The notes under the pieces were generated by a model. That model saw only the letters and a program-made list of their open reading frames with translations. It was not told where the DNA came from and did not search any database. From MFAQ01 sp964592455 (GTDB lineage: Bacteria > Patescibacteriota > Microgenomatia > UBA1400 > MFAQ01), in NCBI GenBank assembly GCA_964592455.1, contig CAZQDQ010000024.1, positions 1 to 12,097 on the forward strand: 12,097 bases of DNA. Reading direction: 5' to 3'. A program made the position numbers and the translations under genes. Shown piece after piece: positions 1 to 5,083 of the stretch. Positions within the stretch are counted from its first letter, which is position 1. Each line of letters begins with the position of its first letter.

Positions 1-153
1 ATAGACAACGGGAAAAATGGAGAAATAACACGTCAAAGTAATTAACATCGACCACGTTTCTGATATTTTTCCCACACTAATTCTATAGATGGTAGCGGTT
101 ATGAGTATAGCTAAAACTACAGCGATCCAACGAAAAAGAATTTTAAGGACCAT
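1..153 (-). CDS. Partial small membrane protein (5' end only)
   Basis: A minus-strand frame starts at ATG 153-151 and stays open for 51 codons to the window edge. It begins MVLKILFRWIAVVLAILITA and contains two hydrophobic stretches (about residues 4-20 and 36-51), so it is probably an integral membrane protein whose C-terminus lies outside the window. A strong Shine-Dalgarno AGGAGGC (165-159) lies five bases before the ATG, and an extended -10 sits further upstream at 193-185. That combination makes the start reliable even though the frame is short. The family is not recognised. It is divergent from the tRNA-Leu gene. Confidence 0.7.
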   Translation of the reverse strand, partial: MVLKILFRWIAVVLAILITATIYRISVGKISETWSMLITLTCYFSIFPVVY

Positions 154-184
154 TTTCTGCCTCCTAAAAAGTGAGTTATCCTAT

Positions 185-193
185 ATTTTACCA
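185..193 (-). promoter_or_regulatory. Extended -10 promoter of the 1-153 gene
   Basis: On the minus strand the sequence reads TGGTAAAAT followed by ATAGGATAAC, a TGn-extended -10 about 30 bases before the ATG. It is the exact inverted copy of the promoter of tRNA-Leu (TGGTAAAATA at 221-230), so the two units diverge from mirrored -10 elements. No convincing -35 is seen. Confidence 0.55.
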
Positions 194-220
194 TTTGCTA
201 GTGTAAACAATACTATTGGT

Positions 221-229
221 TGGTAAAAT
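221..229 (+). promoter_or_regulatory. Extended -10 promoter of tRNA-Leu
   Basis: TGGTAAAAT is a TGn-extended -10. The expected transcription start (about 236) falls two or three bases before the mature tRNA 5' end at 239. No good -35 is visible, which fits an extended -10 promoter. Confidence 0.5.
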
Positions 230-238
230 AGGGGAGAG

Positions 239-322
239 GCCGGGGTGGCGGAATGGTAGACGCGAAGGTCTCAAAAACCTTTGGTCCTCAAGATCATGCG
301 GGTTCGATTCCCGCCCCCGGCA
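239..322 (+). tRNA. tRNA-Leu (anticodon CAA)
   Basis: An 84-nt class II tRNA folds with the acceptor stem GCCGGGG/CCCCGGC. The anticodon stem AAGGT/ACCTT encloses loop CTCAAAA, giving anticodon CAA, which reads UUG. A variable arm follows, and the T arm is GCGGG-TTCGATT-CCCGC. The discriminator is A322. The next bases are CAA, so the 3' CCA is not encoded and must be added by a nucleotidyltransferase. Confidence 0.95.
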
Positions 323-324
323 CA

Positions 325-351
325 AAAAAGCCCCGCGGTTGCGGGGGTTTT
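325..351. terminator. Bidirectional terminator between tRNA-Leu and the small membrane operon
   Basis: Stem CCCCGC (331-336), loop GGTT and GCGGGG (341-346) are flanked by an A-run on the left and a T-run on the right. It ends the tRNA-Leu transcript on the plus strand. On the minus strand the same stem is followed by TTTTTT, which ends the 735-354 operon, whose last stop codon lies at 356-354. Confidence 0.85.
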
Positions 352-353
352 GA

Positions 354-566
354 TCAAAGCTTGTTGGTAGTGATGGCGATACTGGCAAGCAACCAGAGCA
401 AGCCTTCGAAGCTGAAGGCTAAGACTTGAAAACGACCAAGAATGCCGCCATTAACTGATGTTAGCCACATGAGACCAAACATTGTGATTGACATGATCGC
501 CCAGAGACCGATCTTGATGAAAAAATTCTTAATCATTTTTGGAAAATTTGGTTTATCCTGATTCAT
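354..566 (-). CDS. Small two-helix membrane protein, unknown function
   Basis: The 70-residue product starts MNQDKPNFPKMIKNFF. It has a charged N-terminal segment and two hydrophobic segments (about residues 20-40 and 50-66) separated by SVNGGILGRFQ. The frame remains open upstream to 641, but ATG 566-564 is chosen because AGGAG lies eight bases before it. The gene overlaps the end of the preceding gene by 14 bp (553-566), so translation is probably coupled. A bidirectional terminator follows directly. No family is recognised. Pairing of two overlapping two-helix proteins suggests a shared complex, but this is inference. Confidence 0.7.
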   Translation of the reverse strand: MNQDKPNFPKMIKNFFIKIGLWAIMSITMFGLMWLTSVNGGILGRFQVLAFSFEGLLWLLASIAITTNKL

Positions 567-735
567 TCTTTTCTCCTTTATGGTTTTCTGGATAATTTTT
601 CTTGTTGAGATAAAGTCCGTATAGGACTGCAAACCCAGCAAAAATCAGGAGGTTTATTAAGACACTTAACCACTGGTCTCCTGCAAGTAGTACGAATGCT
701 AACAGAAGTGCTATTGAAAATGAACTTTTGTACAT
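553..735 (-). CDS. Small two-helix membrane protein, first gene of a pair
   Basis: A 60-residue protein with two hydrophobic helices (about residues 5-22 and 24-43) and a charged tail rich in Lys, Glu and Asn. The ATG at 735-733 has AGGAG about 11 bases upstream and an extended -10 at 786-778. The C-terminal tail overlaps the next gene by 14 bp. It is the promoter-proximal gene of a two-gene operon that diverges from efp. The arrangement of two short overlapping membrane proteins resembles small accessory subunits or holin-like pairs, but nothing in the sequence identifies it. Confidence 0.7.
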   Translation of the reverse strand: MYKSSFSIALLLAFVLLAGDQWLSVLINLLIFAGFAVLYGLYLNKKNYPENHKGEKNESG

Positions 736-777
736 ACTTTCTTTTTCTCCTTTGTCAAAAATGCATATTTGTCCTAT

Positions 778-786
778 ATTATATCA
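778..786 (-). promoter_or_regulatory. Extended -10 of the small membrane operon
   Basis: On the minus strand TGATATAAT, a perfect TATAAT with a TGn extension, is followed by ATAGGACAA. Transcription should begin a few bases further on, giving a leader of about 35 nt that holds the AGGAG site. The ATAGGA after the -10 recurs at the 1-153 promoter and three times near 7283-7318. Confidence 0.6.
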
Positions 787-790
787 TGCC

Positions 791-820
791 TTGGCAAGAA
801 TGGGGTAGACAGGGTATCAT
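791..820 (+). promoter_or_regulatory. efp promoter, leaderless arrangement
   Basis: TTGGCA (791-796) and TATCAT (815-820) are separated by 18 bases. Only AGCCTC lies between the -10 and the efp ATG at 827. A start point about seven bases after the -10 would fall on the ATG itself, so the message is predicted to be leaderless. No Shine-Dalgarno is present. Confidence 0.55.
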
Positions 821-826
821 AGCCTC

Positions 827-1387
827 ATGATCGATGTGAATAAACTAAAAGTAGGGGTAACCTTTACCGAGGATGGTATTCCTTATAAAGTTACTAAATA
901 CGACTTTACCAAGATGGGTAGGGGTAACGCCACCATAAAAGTAAAAGCTAGGAACCTTTTTAGCGGAGCGATAGTAACCAAAGGCTTTATATCTGGAAAT
1001 TTAGTAGAGGATATTTTGTTGGAGAAGAAACACTTGCAGTATTTGTATAAAGACGACGAAAAAGCATACTTTATGGATCCTAATACTTTTGAACAAGTTG
1101 AGATTGCTCTGTCAGTTTTGGGTGACGATGAACTTTACTTGGTGGAGGGTGAAAAAGCGTGGGTGTTATTTTGGGGTGAAAAAATATTGGGAGTAGAGAT
1201 TCCTGCGTCGGTAGTGGTAGAGATAGTGGAGACAGAACCTGGAGCAAGGGGAGATACTGTTAGCAATGTCTTGAAACCGGCAAAAACAGCATCTGGTTTG
1301 ACAGTTATGGTGCCATTGTTTATTAAAGAAGGCGACAAAATAAAGGTAAATACTGAGTCTGGGGAGTATACAGGGAGAGTGAATTAA
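827..1387 (+). CDS. efp: Translation elongation factor P
   Basis: The product is a cytoplasmic factor that rescues ribosomes stalled at polyproline. At 186 residues it has the normal family length and three-domain plan: N-terminal KOW-like domain to about residue 64, an OB domain (about 65-127), and the C-terminal OB domain containing the EF-P signature region around PGARGDTVSNVLKPA and GLTVMVPLFIKEGDKIKV. The tip loop reads TKMGRGNA, with Arg32 where E. coli EF-P has the lysine that is beta-lysylated (family PGKG). Proteins with Arg at this place are rhamnosylated by EarP in some Proteobacteria; no earP-like gene is in this window. ATG 827 lies six bases after a -10-like element and has no Shine-Dalgarno. 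It converges with the 1492-1938 gene. Confidence 0.95.
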   Translation: MIDVNKLKVGVTFTEDGIPYKVTKYDFTKMGRGNATIKVKARNLFSGAIVTKGFISGNLVEDILLEKKHLQYLYKDDEKAYFMDPNTFEQVEIALSVLGDDELYLVEGEKAWVLFWGEKILGVEIPASVVVEIVETEPGARGDTVSNVLKPAKTASGLTVMVPLFIKEGDKIKVNTESGEYTGRVN

Positions 1388-1389
1388 TT

Positions 1390-1488
1390 TGTCATCGCGA
1401 ATTTCGTACTCGAGTTGTGGTGATTTAGAATTATGATCCCTGGATATGGATTGCCACGGCCGACCTAAAGTCGAGCCTCGCAATGACA
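1390..1488. repeat. 99-bp interspersed element with terminal inverted repeats (REP/MITE-like)
   Basis: The ends are TGTCATCGCGA (1390-1400) and TCGCAATGACA (1478-1488), inverted copies with one mismatch. An internal palindrome CGAC-CTAAA-GTCG lies near 1461-1473. Non-coding elements with ends of the type TGTCATTGCGAG and internal GGCAATCC-like sequence are familiar from many bacterial genomes; this resemblance is from memory. It fills nearly the whole gap between the convergent stop codons of efp and the next gene, where its stem could also act as a terminator. No transposase is nearby. Confidence 0.75.
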
Positions 1489-1491
1489 TAT

Positions 1492-1938
1492 TTATATTAA
1501 GTATATGATAAGTAGAAGATTAATGACTTGTGTGAGAAGTAACCAAAGTTTGTTAGGAATTGAGACGTGGAACCATTTGTGAAATTTGTGGTGCCACTCG
1601 ATGAGTTTGTGGTTATGTTTTAGAAAGAGTCTAGGAAACTCAATAAAATCTGGCAATAGGCCAGCAAACCAACCCAGCCAGATGTTCATATTAAAATCTC
1701 TGTTGTATTGAAATAAAAAGTAAGTGATGACAATTGAAAGAGGTAGGTCAAAAAAAAGTTCCTGAAAAAAAGATTGAGCTTTTCGTTTGAGTCCGTGGGT
1801 TAAGCCTTGGCCAACATCCCAATGAGGTACACGGTCTTGTAAATAGTGGGCAAGTATAGCCAGGGGGAGGGAAATGAAAGGGTTACTGATTTTTGAAGCA
1901 ATGAGGGCTCCAGTTGGGCCGTGAGCAATAGAAAGCAT
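1492..1938 (-). CDS. Membrane protein with HD/HH motifs, possibly YdjM-like metal-dependent hydrolase
   Basis: The 148-residue product (from ATG 1938) begins MLSIAHGPTGALIASKI. It has hydrophobic segments at about residues 22-33, 62-80, 88-98 and 130-147. Polar, potentially metal-binding clusters include AHYLQDRVPHWD, GLLPDFIEFPR and EWHHKFHKWFH. Their order recalls small membrane-bound putative metal-dependent hydrolases (YdjM/DUF457-like), but this is a weak assignment. The frame is open to ATG 1965. The inner ATG is preferred because TATACT lies nine bases before it, the spacing seen at other genes here. It is divergent from the lgt-like gene. Confidence 0.6.
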   Translation of the reverse strand: MLSIAHGPTGALIASKISNPFISLPLAILAHYLQDRVPHWDVGQGLTHGLKRKAQSFFQELFFDLPLSIVITYFLFQYNRDFNMNIWLGWFAGLLPDFIEFPRLFLKHNHKLIEWHHKFHKWFHVSIPNKLWLLLTQVINLLLIIYLI

Positions 1939-1947
1939 TTGGATTTT

Positions 1948-1955
1948 AGTATACA
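1948..1955. promoter_or_regulatory. Shared symmetrical -10 element for divergent genes
   Basis: AGTATACA reads TATACT on the minus strand, nine bases before ATG 1938, and TATACA on the plus strand, eight bases before ATG 1964. One near-palindromic hexamer could therefore drive both divergent, near-leaderless genes. No good -35 is seen on either side. Confidence 0.45.
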
Positions 1956-1963
1956 CTAGAGCC

Positions 1964-2704
1964 ATGGGTGAAGTGGTAAATTTGTCTGGTGTAAATGTAT
2001 ATACTTTAGGTCTTTTTATTGCGGCTTCTTTTTTGTGGGGGGCGTTTGTTTTTTATAAGAAGTCAACAGAAACACACTTTGAAGAGTCGTCGGTTTTGGA
2101 CATAATAGTTTTGGCTGCATTTTGGGGGTTTTTGTCAGCGAGAGTCGGGTATGTTTTAATGAATTTATCTCTTTTTGTAAAACATTGGGGCAGGGTGTTT
2201 ATGGTATCTGAGTATCCTGGAATGAACAGGTGGTTTGCTCTACTTGGATTTTTATTGGCGGTTGTACACAGTGTTCGGAAAAGAAAGGGTAAGGTTTACG
2301 ACTATTTGGACCTGTTTTTTTTAGGGTATTTTTTCGGGGTGTCTGTTCTTTGGGTTTTTATGTCTTTGGTTTCTTTTAATTGGCAAAATTTGCTGGTTGG
2401 TTTGTTGAGTTTGTTAGTTTCTTTTTGGCTATGGAAAGCTGAAAAAACCTACCGCTTCTTTGATTGGTATAAAGGTAGCAAAACCTATGCCAGAACAGGT
2501 TTTGTTTTTTGTTCTGGGATAATGGCGGTGGGCTTGCTTTACTTAGTTGAGCTTGGTATATACTCTGTTAAGAATGCGTATTCCTATGGACTGGGAATTG
2601 CTTTATTTGTAATTGGTCTTGCGCTTTTGTATGCTAGGTCTGGTAGAATATTGGAAGACGATTTTTTAATAATAAAAAAATGGAAAAAGATAAAAGCAAA
2701 ATAA
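1964..2704 (+). CDS. Lgt-like polytopic membrane protein, catalytic motif not conserved
   Basis: The 246-residue protein has about seven hydrophobic segments. Residues around VLDIIVLAAFWGFLSARVGYVL resemble the Lgt (prolipoprotein diacylglyceryl transferase) segment that ends GARLYYVL. The following GFLLAVVHSVRKRKGKVYDYLDL matches the Lgt region where a helix and basic stretch precede a conserved LLD. However the Lgt block GRxGNFxN, with its essential arginine, is replaced by VSVLWVFMS, and the HGG block is absent. It is therefore either a highly diverged Lgt or a paralogue with another job. It heads the operon dksA/traR-lspA-rluA and overlaps the next gene by 25 bp. The start ATG is eight bases after TATACA and has no Shine-Dalgarno. 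Confidence 0.55.
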   Translation: MGEVVNLSGVNVYTLGLFIAASFLWGAFVFYKKSTETHFEESSVLDIIVLAAFWGFLSARVGYVLMNLSLFVKHWGRVFMVSEYPGMNRWFALLGFLLAVVHSVRKRKGKVYDYLDLFFLGYFFGVSVLWVFMSLVSFNWQNLLVGLLSLLVSFWLWKAEKTYRFFDWYKGSKTYARTGFVFCSGIMAVGLLYLVELGIYSVKNAYSYGLGIALFVIGLALLYARSGRILEDDFLIIKKWKKIKAK

Positions 2705-3069
2705 GTTTTCCTGCTACTGTTTTGGCTCCCATTGTAAGTTTCTTACGTGGGGAGGAGAAGAAGCTTAAAACATCCCGTAAGGCTCTTAAAAACCAAGACC
2801 CTTTTGTTTTGGGCAATAGAGATCGTGATAATTCTGTTGACTCTGACGTGGCTGAGAATGTTGAACACGACAGAGCTTATGCTTTGCGCAGACAAGTCAA
2901 CAGGTCAATTGTGGCAATAAGAAAAACACTGACCAGAATTAAGCTTGGTAAATATGGAATTTGCGCGTCATGCGGAAAAATGATTGATACTGACAGATTA
3001 GCTATAAAGCTTACTGCGGAATATTGTATTGATTGTGAAAAACAAAAAGAGAAGGTACGTTCTAAATAA
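2680..3069 (+). CDS. DksA/TraR-type C4 zinc-finger protein
   Basis: The 129-residue protein ends in a C4 zinc finger with Cys95, Cys98, Cys116 and Cys119 (CASCG...CIDC, spacing 2-17-2) in the setting LGKYGICASCGKMIDTDRLA, typical of DksA/TraR. Before it lies a helical region with an acidic stretch DNSVDSDVAENVEHD, comparable to the acidic coiled-coil tip by which DksA reaches into the RNA polymerase secondary channel. It probably binds RNA polymerase and tunes transcription initiation. The first 24 residues are basic and lack family similarity. ATG 2680 lies inside the lgt-like gene (25-bp overlap), with no Shine-Dalgarno but an A-rich upstream stretch. Confidence 0.85.
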   Translation: MEKDKSKISFPATVLAPIVSFLRGEEKKLKTSRKALKNQDPFVLGNRDRDNSVDSDVAENVEHDRAYALRRQVNRSIVAIRKTLTRIKLGKYGICASCGKMIDTDRLAIKLTAEYCIDCEKQKEKVRSK

Positions 3070-3487
3070 ACTGTTTTTCTTCGGATTAGTTTTGGTTGTT
3101 TTTTTGGATTGGTTTTTGCAGGGTCTTAGCTATCTTAAGAATTTTGGAATAGAAAATAGGGGGATTTCTTTTGGTATAGCACAAGAGATGGGAAGCCACC
3201 TGCAGTTTTTACTGCCAGCTCTAGTTTTTATAATTTTTATATTTTTTTGGAAAAATAGCCTATACAACAATTTATTTTTAGTTGTTATGATTATGGGAGG
3301 TATTGGTAACTTGGTACCCAGAGTACTTTTTGGTTACGTTTGGGATTATATATTAGTCTTTAACACAGGTTTGTGGGTGAATCTATCTGATCTTTTGATT
3401 TCAGCTGGGGCATTGTCATATATACTTGTTGGAGATGATAGAGATACCAATACTATGCGAAACAGCAGATTACCTGGTGGTAAATAA
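3035..3487 (+). CDS. lspA: Signal peptidase II homologue (LspA), divergent
   Basis: LspA cleaves the signal peptide of lipoproteins in the membrane. This 150-residue protein has four hydrophobic segments (about 11-29, 56-72, 79-93, 117-133). Family landmarks are the first-helix Asp25, ENRGISFG (canonical NxGxAF), GGIGNLVPR (canonical GGxxGNxxDR), YVWDYI and VNLSD. The catalytic aspartate pair would be Asp104 and Asp119; both are present, 15 apart instead of about 18-19. The conserved Asp of GNxxDR is Pro95. The start is uncertain: GTG 3035 gives a basic N-terminus before helix 1, while TTG 3029 is also possible; neither has a Shine-Dalgarno. It overlaps the upstream gene by 35 bp and the next by 53 bp. 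Confidence 0.75.
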   Translation: MKNKKRRYVLNKLFFFGLVLVVFLDWFLQGLSYLKNFGIENRGISFGIAQEMGSHLQFLLPALVFIIFIFFWKNSLYNNLFLVVMIMGGIGNLVPRVLFGYVWDYILVFNTGLWVNLSDLLISAGALSYILVGDDRDTNTMRNSRLPGGK

Positions 3488-4178
3488 ACCAGTAGGTGTG
3501 GTGGTAAACAGGGCGGAGAGTATAAAGGCGCCGACGGTTCAGGATTGGGTAGAGAGTAGACTTCAGATTTCAGATCTCAGATTTCAGAGTGGTGGTGAGT
3601 TGTTTTTAAGTAGGAGCGGTATTTGTCATAGATTGGATAAGGAAACTAGTGGCTGTTTGCTGATTGCAAAGAATCCGAAGGCGTTAAAGTATTTTCTTGA
3701 TTTATTTAAGAGTAGGAAAGTGGAAAAGCAATACCTTGCTTTAGTCCATGGAAATGTGGAGCCTGATGAGGGAGAAATTGTTCTACCTATGAAAAGAAGC
3801 ACTTTTGAGAGAGAAAAGTGGCATGTCCACTATGATGGTAAAAAAGCTCTTAGCAGTTGGAAAGTTTTGAAGAAATATTTTTTAAAGTCAGAGAATGAGC
3901 GATGGCTAAACAGCCTCAGCTTACTTAAGGTTGGTCTTGCGACTGGTCGAACTCATCAGGTCAGAGTACATTTTTCTTTTTTGGGTTGGCCACTATTTAG
4001 CGATGATAAATATTTACAAAAAAAGCAACTATTGGAAGATAGAAAAATTTTAGATCATCATTTTCTGCATGCATCATATTTGGCCTTTACTGACATGGAC
4101 GGTAAGAGAGTGAGTTTCAACTCAAGCTTGCCAGAAAGCTGTCAAAGACTTATGGATTTATTACCTTTGGCAGTTTAG
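3435..4178 (+). CDS. RluA/RluD-family pseudouridine synthase
   Basis: Converts specific uridines of ribosomal RNA (or tRNA) to pseudouridine. The N-terminal ILCETADYLVVNKPVGVVV matches the family opening and shows that the first 53 bases, shared with lspA, are truly coding in this frame. The catalytic motif HRLDKETSG places the catalytic Asp at residue 68. The second conserved block, GRTHQVRVHF...GWPLFSDDKY, follows near residue 175. At 247 residues it has the catalytic domain only and lacks the N-terminal S4 RNA-binding domain of RluD. Residues about 43-52 (LQISDLRFQS) are encoded by a 7-bp tandem repeat. ATG 3435 is chosen; TTG 3426 and 3429 are alternatives. Confidence 0.9.
   Translation: MIEIPILCETADYLVVNKPVGVVVNRAESIKAPTVQDWVESRLQISDLRFQSGGELFLSRSGICHRLDKETSGCLLIAKNPKALKYFLDLFKSRKVEKQYLALVHGNVEPDEGEIVLPMKRSTFEREKWHVHYDGKKALSSWKVLKKYFLKSENERWLNSLSLLKVGLATGRTHQVRVHFSFLGWPLFSDDKYLQKKQLLEDRKILDHHFLHASYLAFTDMDGKRVSFNSSLPESCQRLMDLLPLAV
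3562..3589 (+). repeat. Four 7-bp tandem units inside the pseudouridine synthase gene
   Basis: Units TTCAGAT, TTCAGAT, CTCAGAT and TTCAGAG run head to tail without interrupting the frame. They encode part of a variable linker before the catalytic HRLD motif, where length changes would be tolerated. Confidence 0.8.
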
Positions 4179-4180
4179 TT

Positions 4181-5083
4181 TTGATAGAATTATTTGTGGC
4201 TTACAAAGTAGATTTTAAGAGAGTTTTGGTCAACTTGGGGGTTGGTTTTTTTATAGTTTTATTTAGTTTACTGATTTTGAGCTTTACCCGTAGAGGCCTT
4301 TATTCTAAAGATTTAGGGTTGAACTTGGTTGTTGTTGGGGACGATGGTATAGGGATAGCTTTAGTAAGACCTAAAGAGGGCTACTTGGTATGGATAAAGT
4401 TGCCGCTTGCGATGCAGATTAAGGTCGACTCTAGTAATGCGATTTTTGCTGTTTCTTCTTTTTGGAAGTATGCTGAGAAAGAAAGAAACTCTCTAGACTT
4501 AGTGGCTAAGTCAGTATCTGGTACCTTGGGGGTTATTTTGCCTTCAGCAATAAAGGTAGAAGGGAAGGCTGTGCCTGAAAACTTGCTTAGGAGTTTGCAC
4601 TCTTTTAGTTTGAATACTAATTTGACATTGCGTGACAGAATAATGATAAGAAAAGACTTAGTTGATTTGGTTTCTACAAGAAAGACTTTGGAAGTAGATA
4701 TTCCCAAGTCGGCCTTAACAATAAAAAAGGACCCAGATGGTGTTGAGTTTTTTGAGGTTAATAGTGTGGTTAACTTGTGGACTAAAAACCGTTTTGTTTT
4801 TGAGTCGTTGTTAGGTGAGGATGCTAGCCTTAGTGTTTATAACCTTTCTGGGGTTGCGGGACAGGGTGTATTGACTGCGAGAAAGTTGGAGTCTGCCGGG
4901 GCAAGAGTTGTGCTTGTTGACTCAAAATACGATGGGGAAGTACCAGAGGGAAGCGGATGTGTGTTTAGATCAAGTTCTGAGTATGTTTTTACTGACTACT
5001 TACTAGAAAGGTTTATGAGGTGCAAAAAAATTTTTTACAAGGATACTGTTAAGAAAGAGGGGATTGAGGTTTGGTTACTTTAG
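4181..5083 (+). CDS. Envelope protein with LytR_C-like C-terminal domain
   Basis: The 300-residue protein has a short basic N-terminus, one membrane helix (about residues 16-35) and a long extracytoplasmic part. Residues about 216-300 start SLSVYNLSGVAGQGVLTARKL, which matches the LytR_C domain pattern (a VxNxSGxxGxA turn then a helix and strand). The middle (about 47-215) keeps the general layout of a LytR-CpsA-Psr domain but lacks clear catalytic Arg/Asp motifs, so I do not call it an LCP ligase. It probably acts in cell-wall or surface assembly. The start is uncertain: TTG 4181, three bases after the preceding stop, or GTG 4196; neither has a Shine-Dalgarno. Its stop overlaps that of the opposing gene by four bases. 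Confidence 0.7.
   Translation: MIELFVAYKVDFKRVLVNLGVGFFIVLFSLLILSFTRRGLYSKDLGLNLVVVGDDGIGIALVRPKEGYLVWIKLPLAMQIKVDSSNAIFAVSSFWKYAEKERNSLDLVAKSVSGTLGVILPSAIKVEGKAVPENLLRSLHSFSLNTNLTLRDRIMIRKDLVDLVSTRKTLEVDIPKSALTIKKDPDGVEFFEVNSVVNLWTKNRFVFESLLGEDASLSVYNLSGVAGQGVLTARKLESAGARVVLVDSKYDGEVPEGSGCVFRSSSEYVFTDYLLERFMRCKKIFYKDTVKKEGIEVWLL

Noticed and set aside
188..388. 66-codon minus-strand frame over tRNA-Leu
   Set aside because: It is antisense to a clear tRNA and its terminator.
567..641. N-terminal extension of the 354-566 gene
   Set aside because: It would overlap the upstream gene much more, while ATG 566 has a well-placed AGGAG.
1166..1489. 107-codon minus-strand frame across the interspersed element and the end of efp
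   Set aside because: It begins in the repeat element and runs antisense to conserved EF-P coding sequence.
4381..4707. 108-codon minus-strand frame
   Set aside because: It is the shadow of the LytR_C gene, without start signals.
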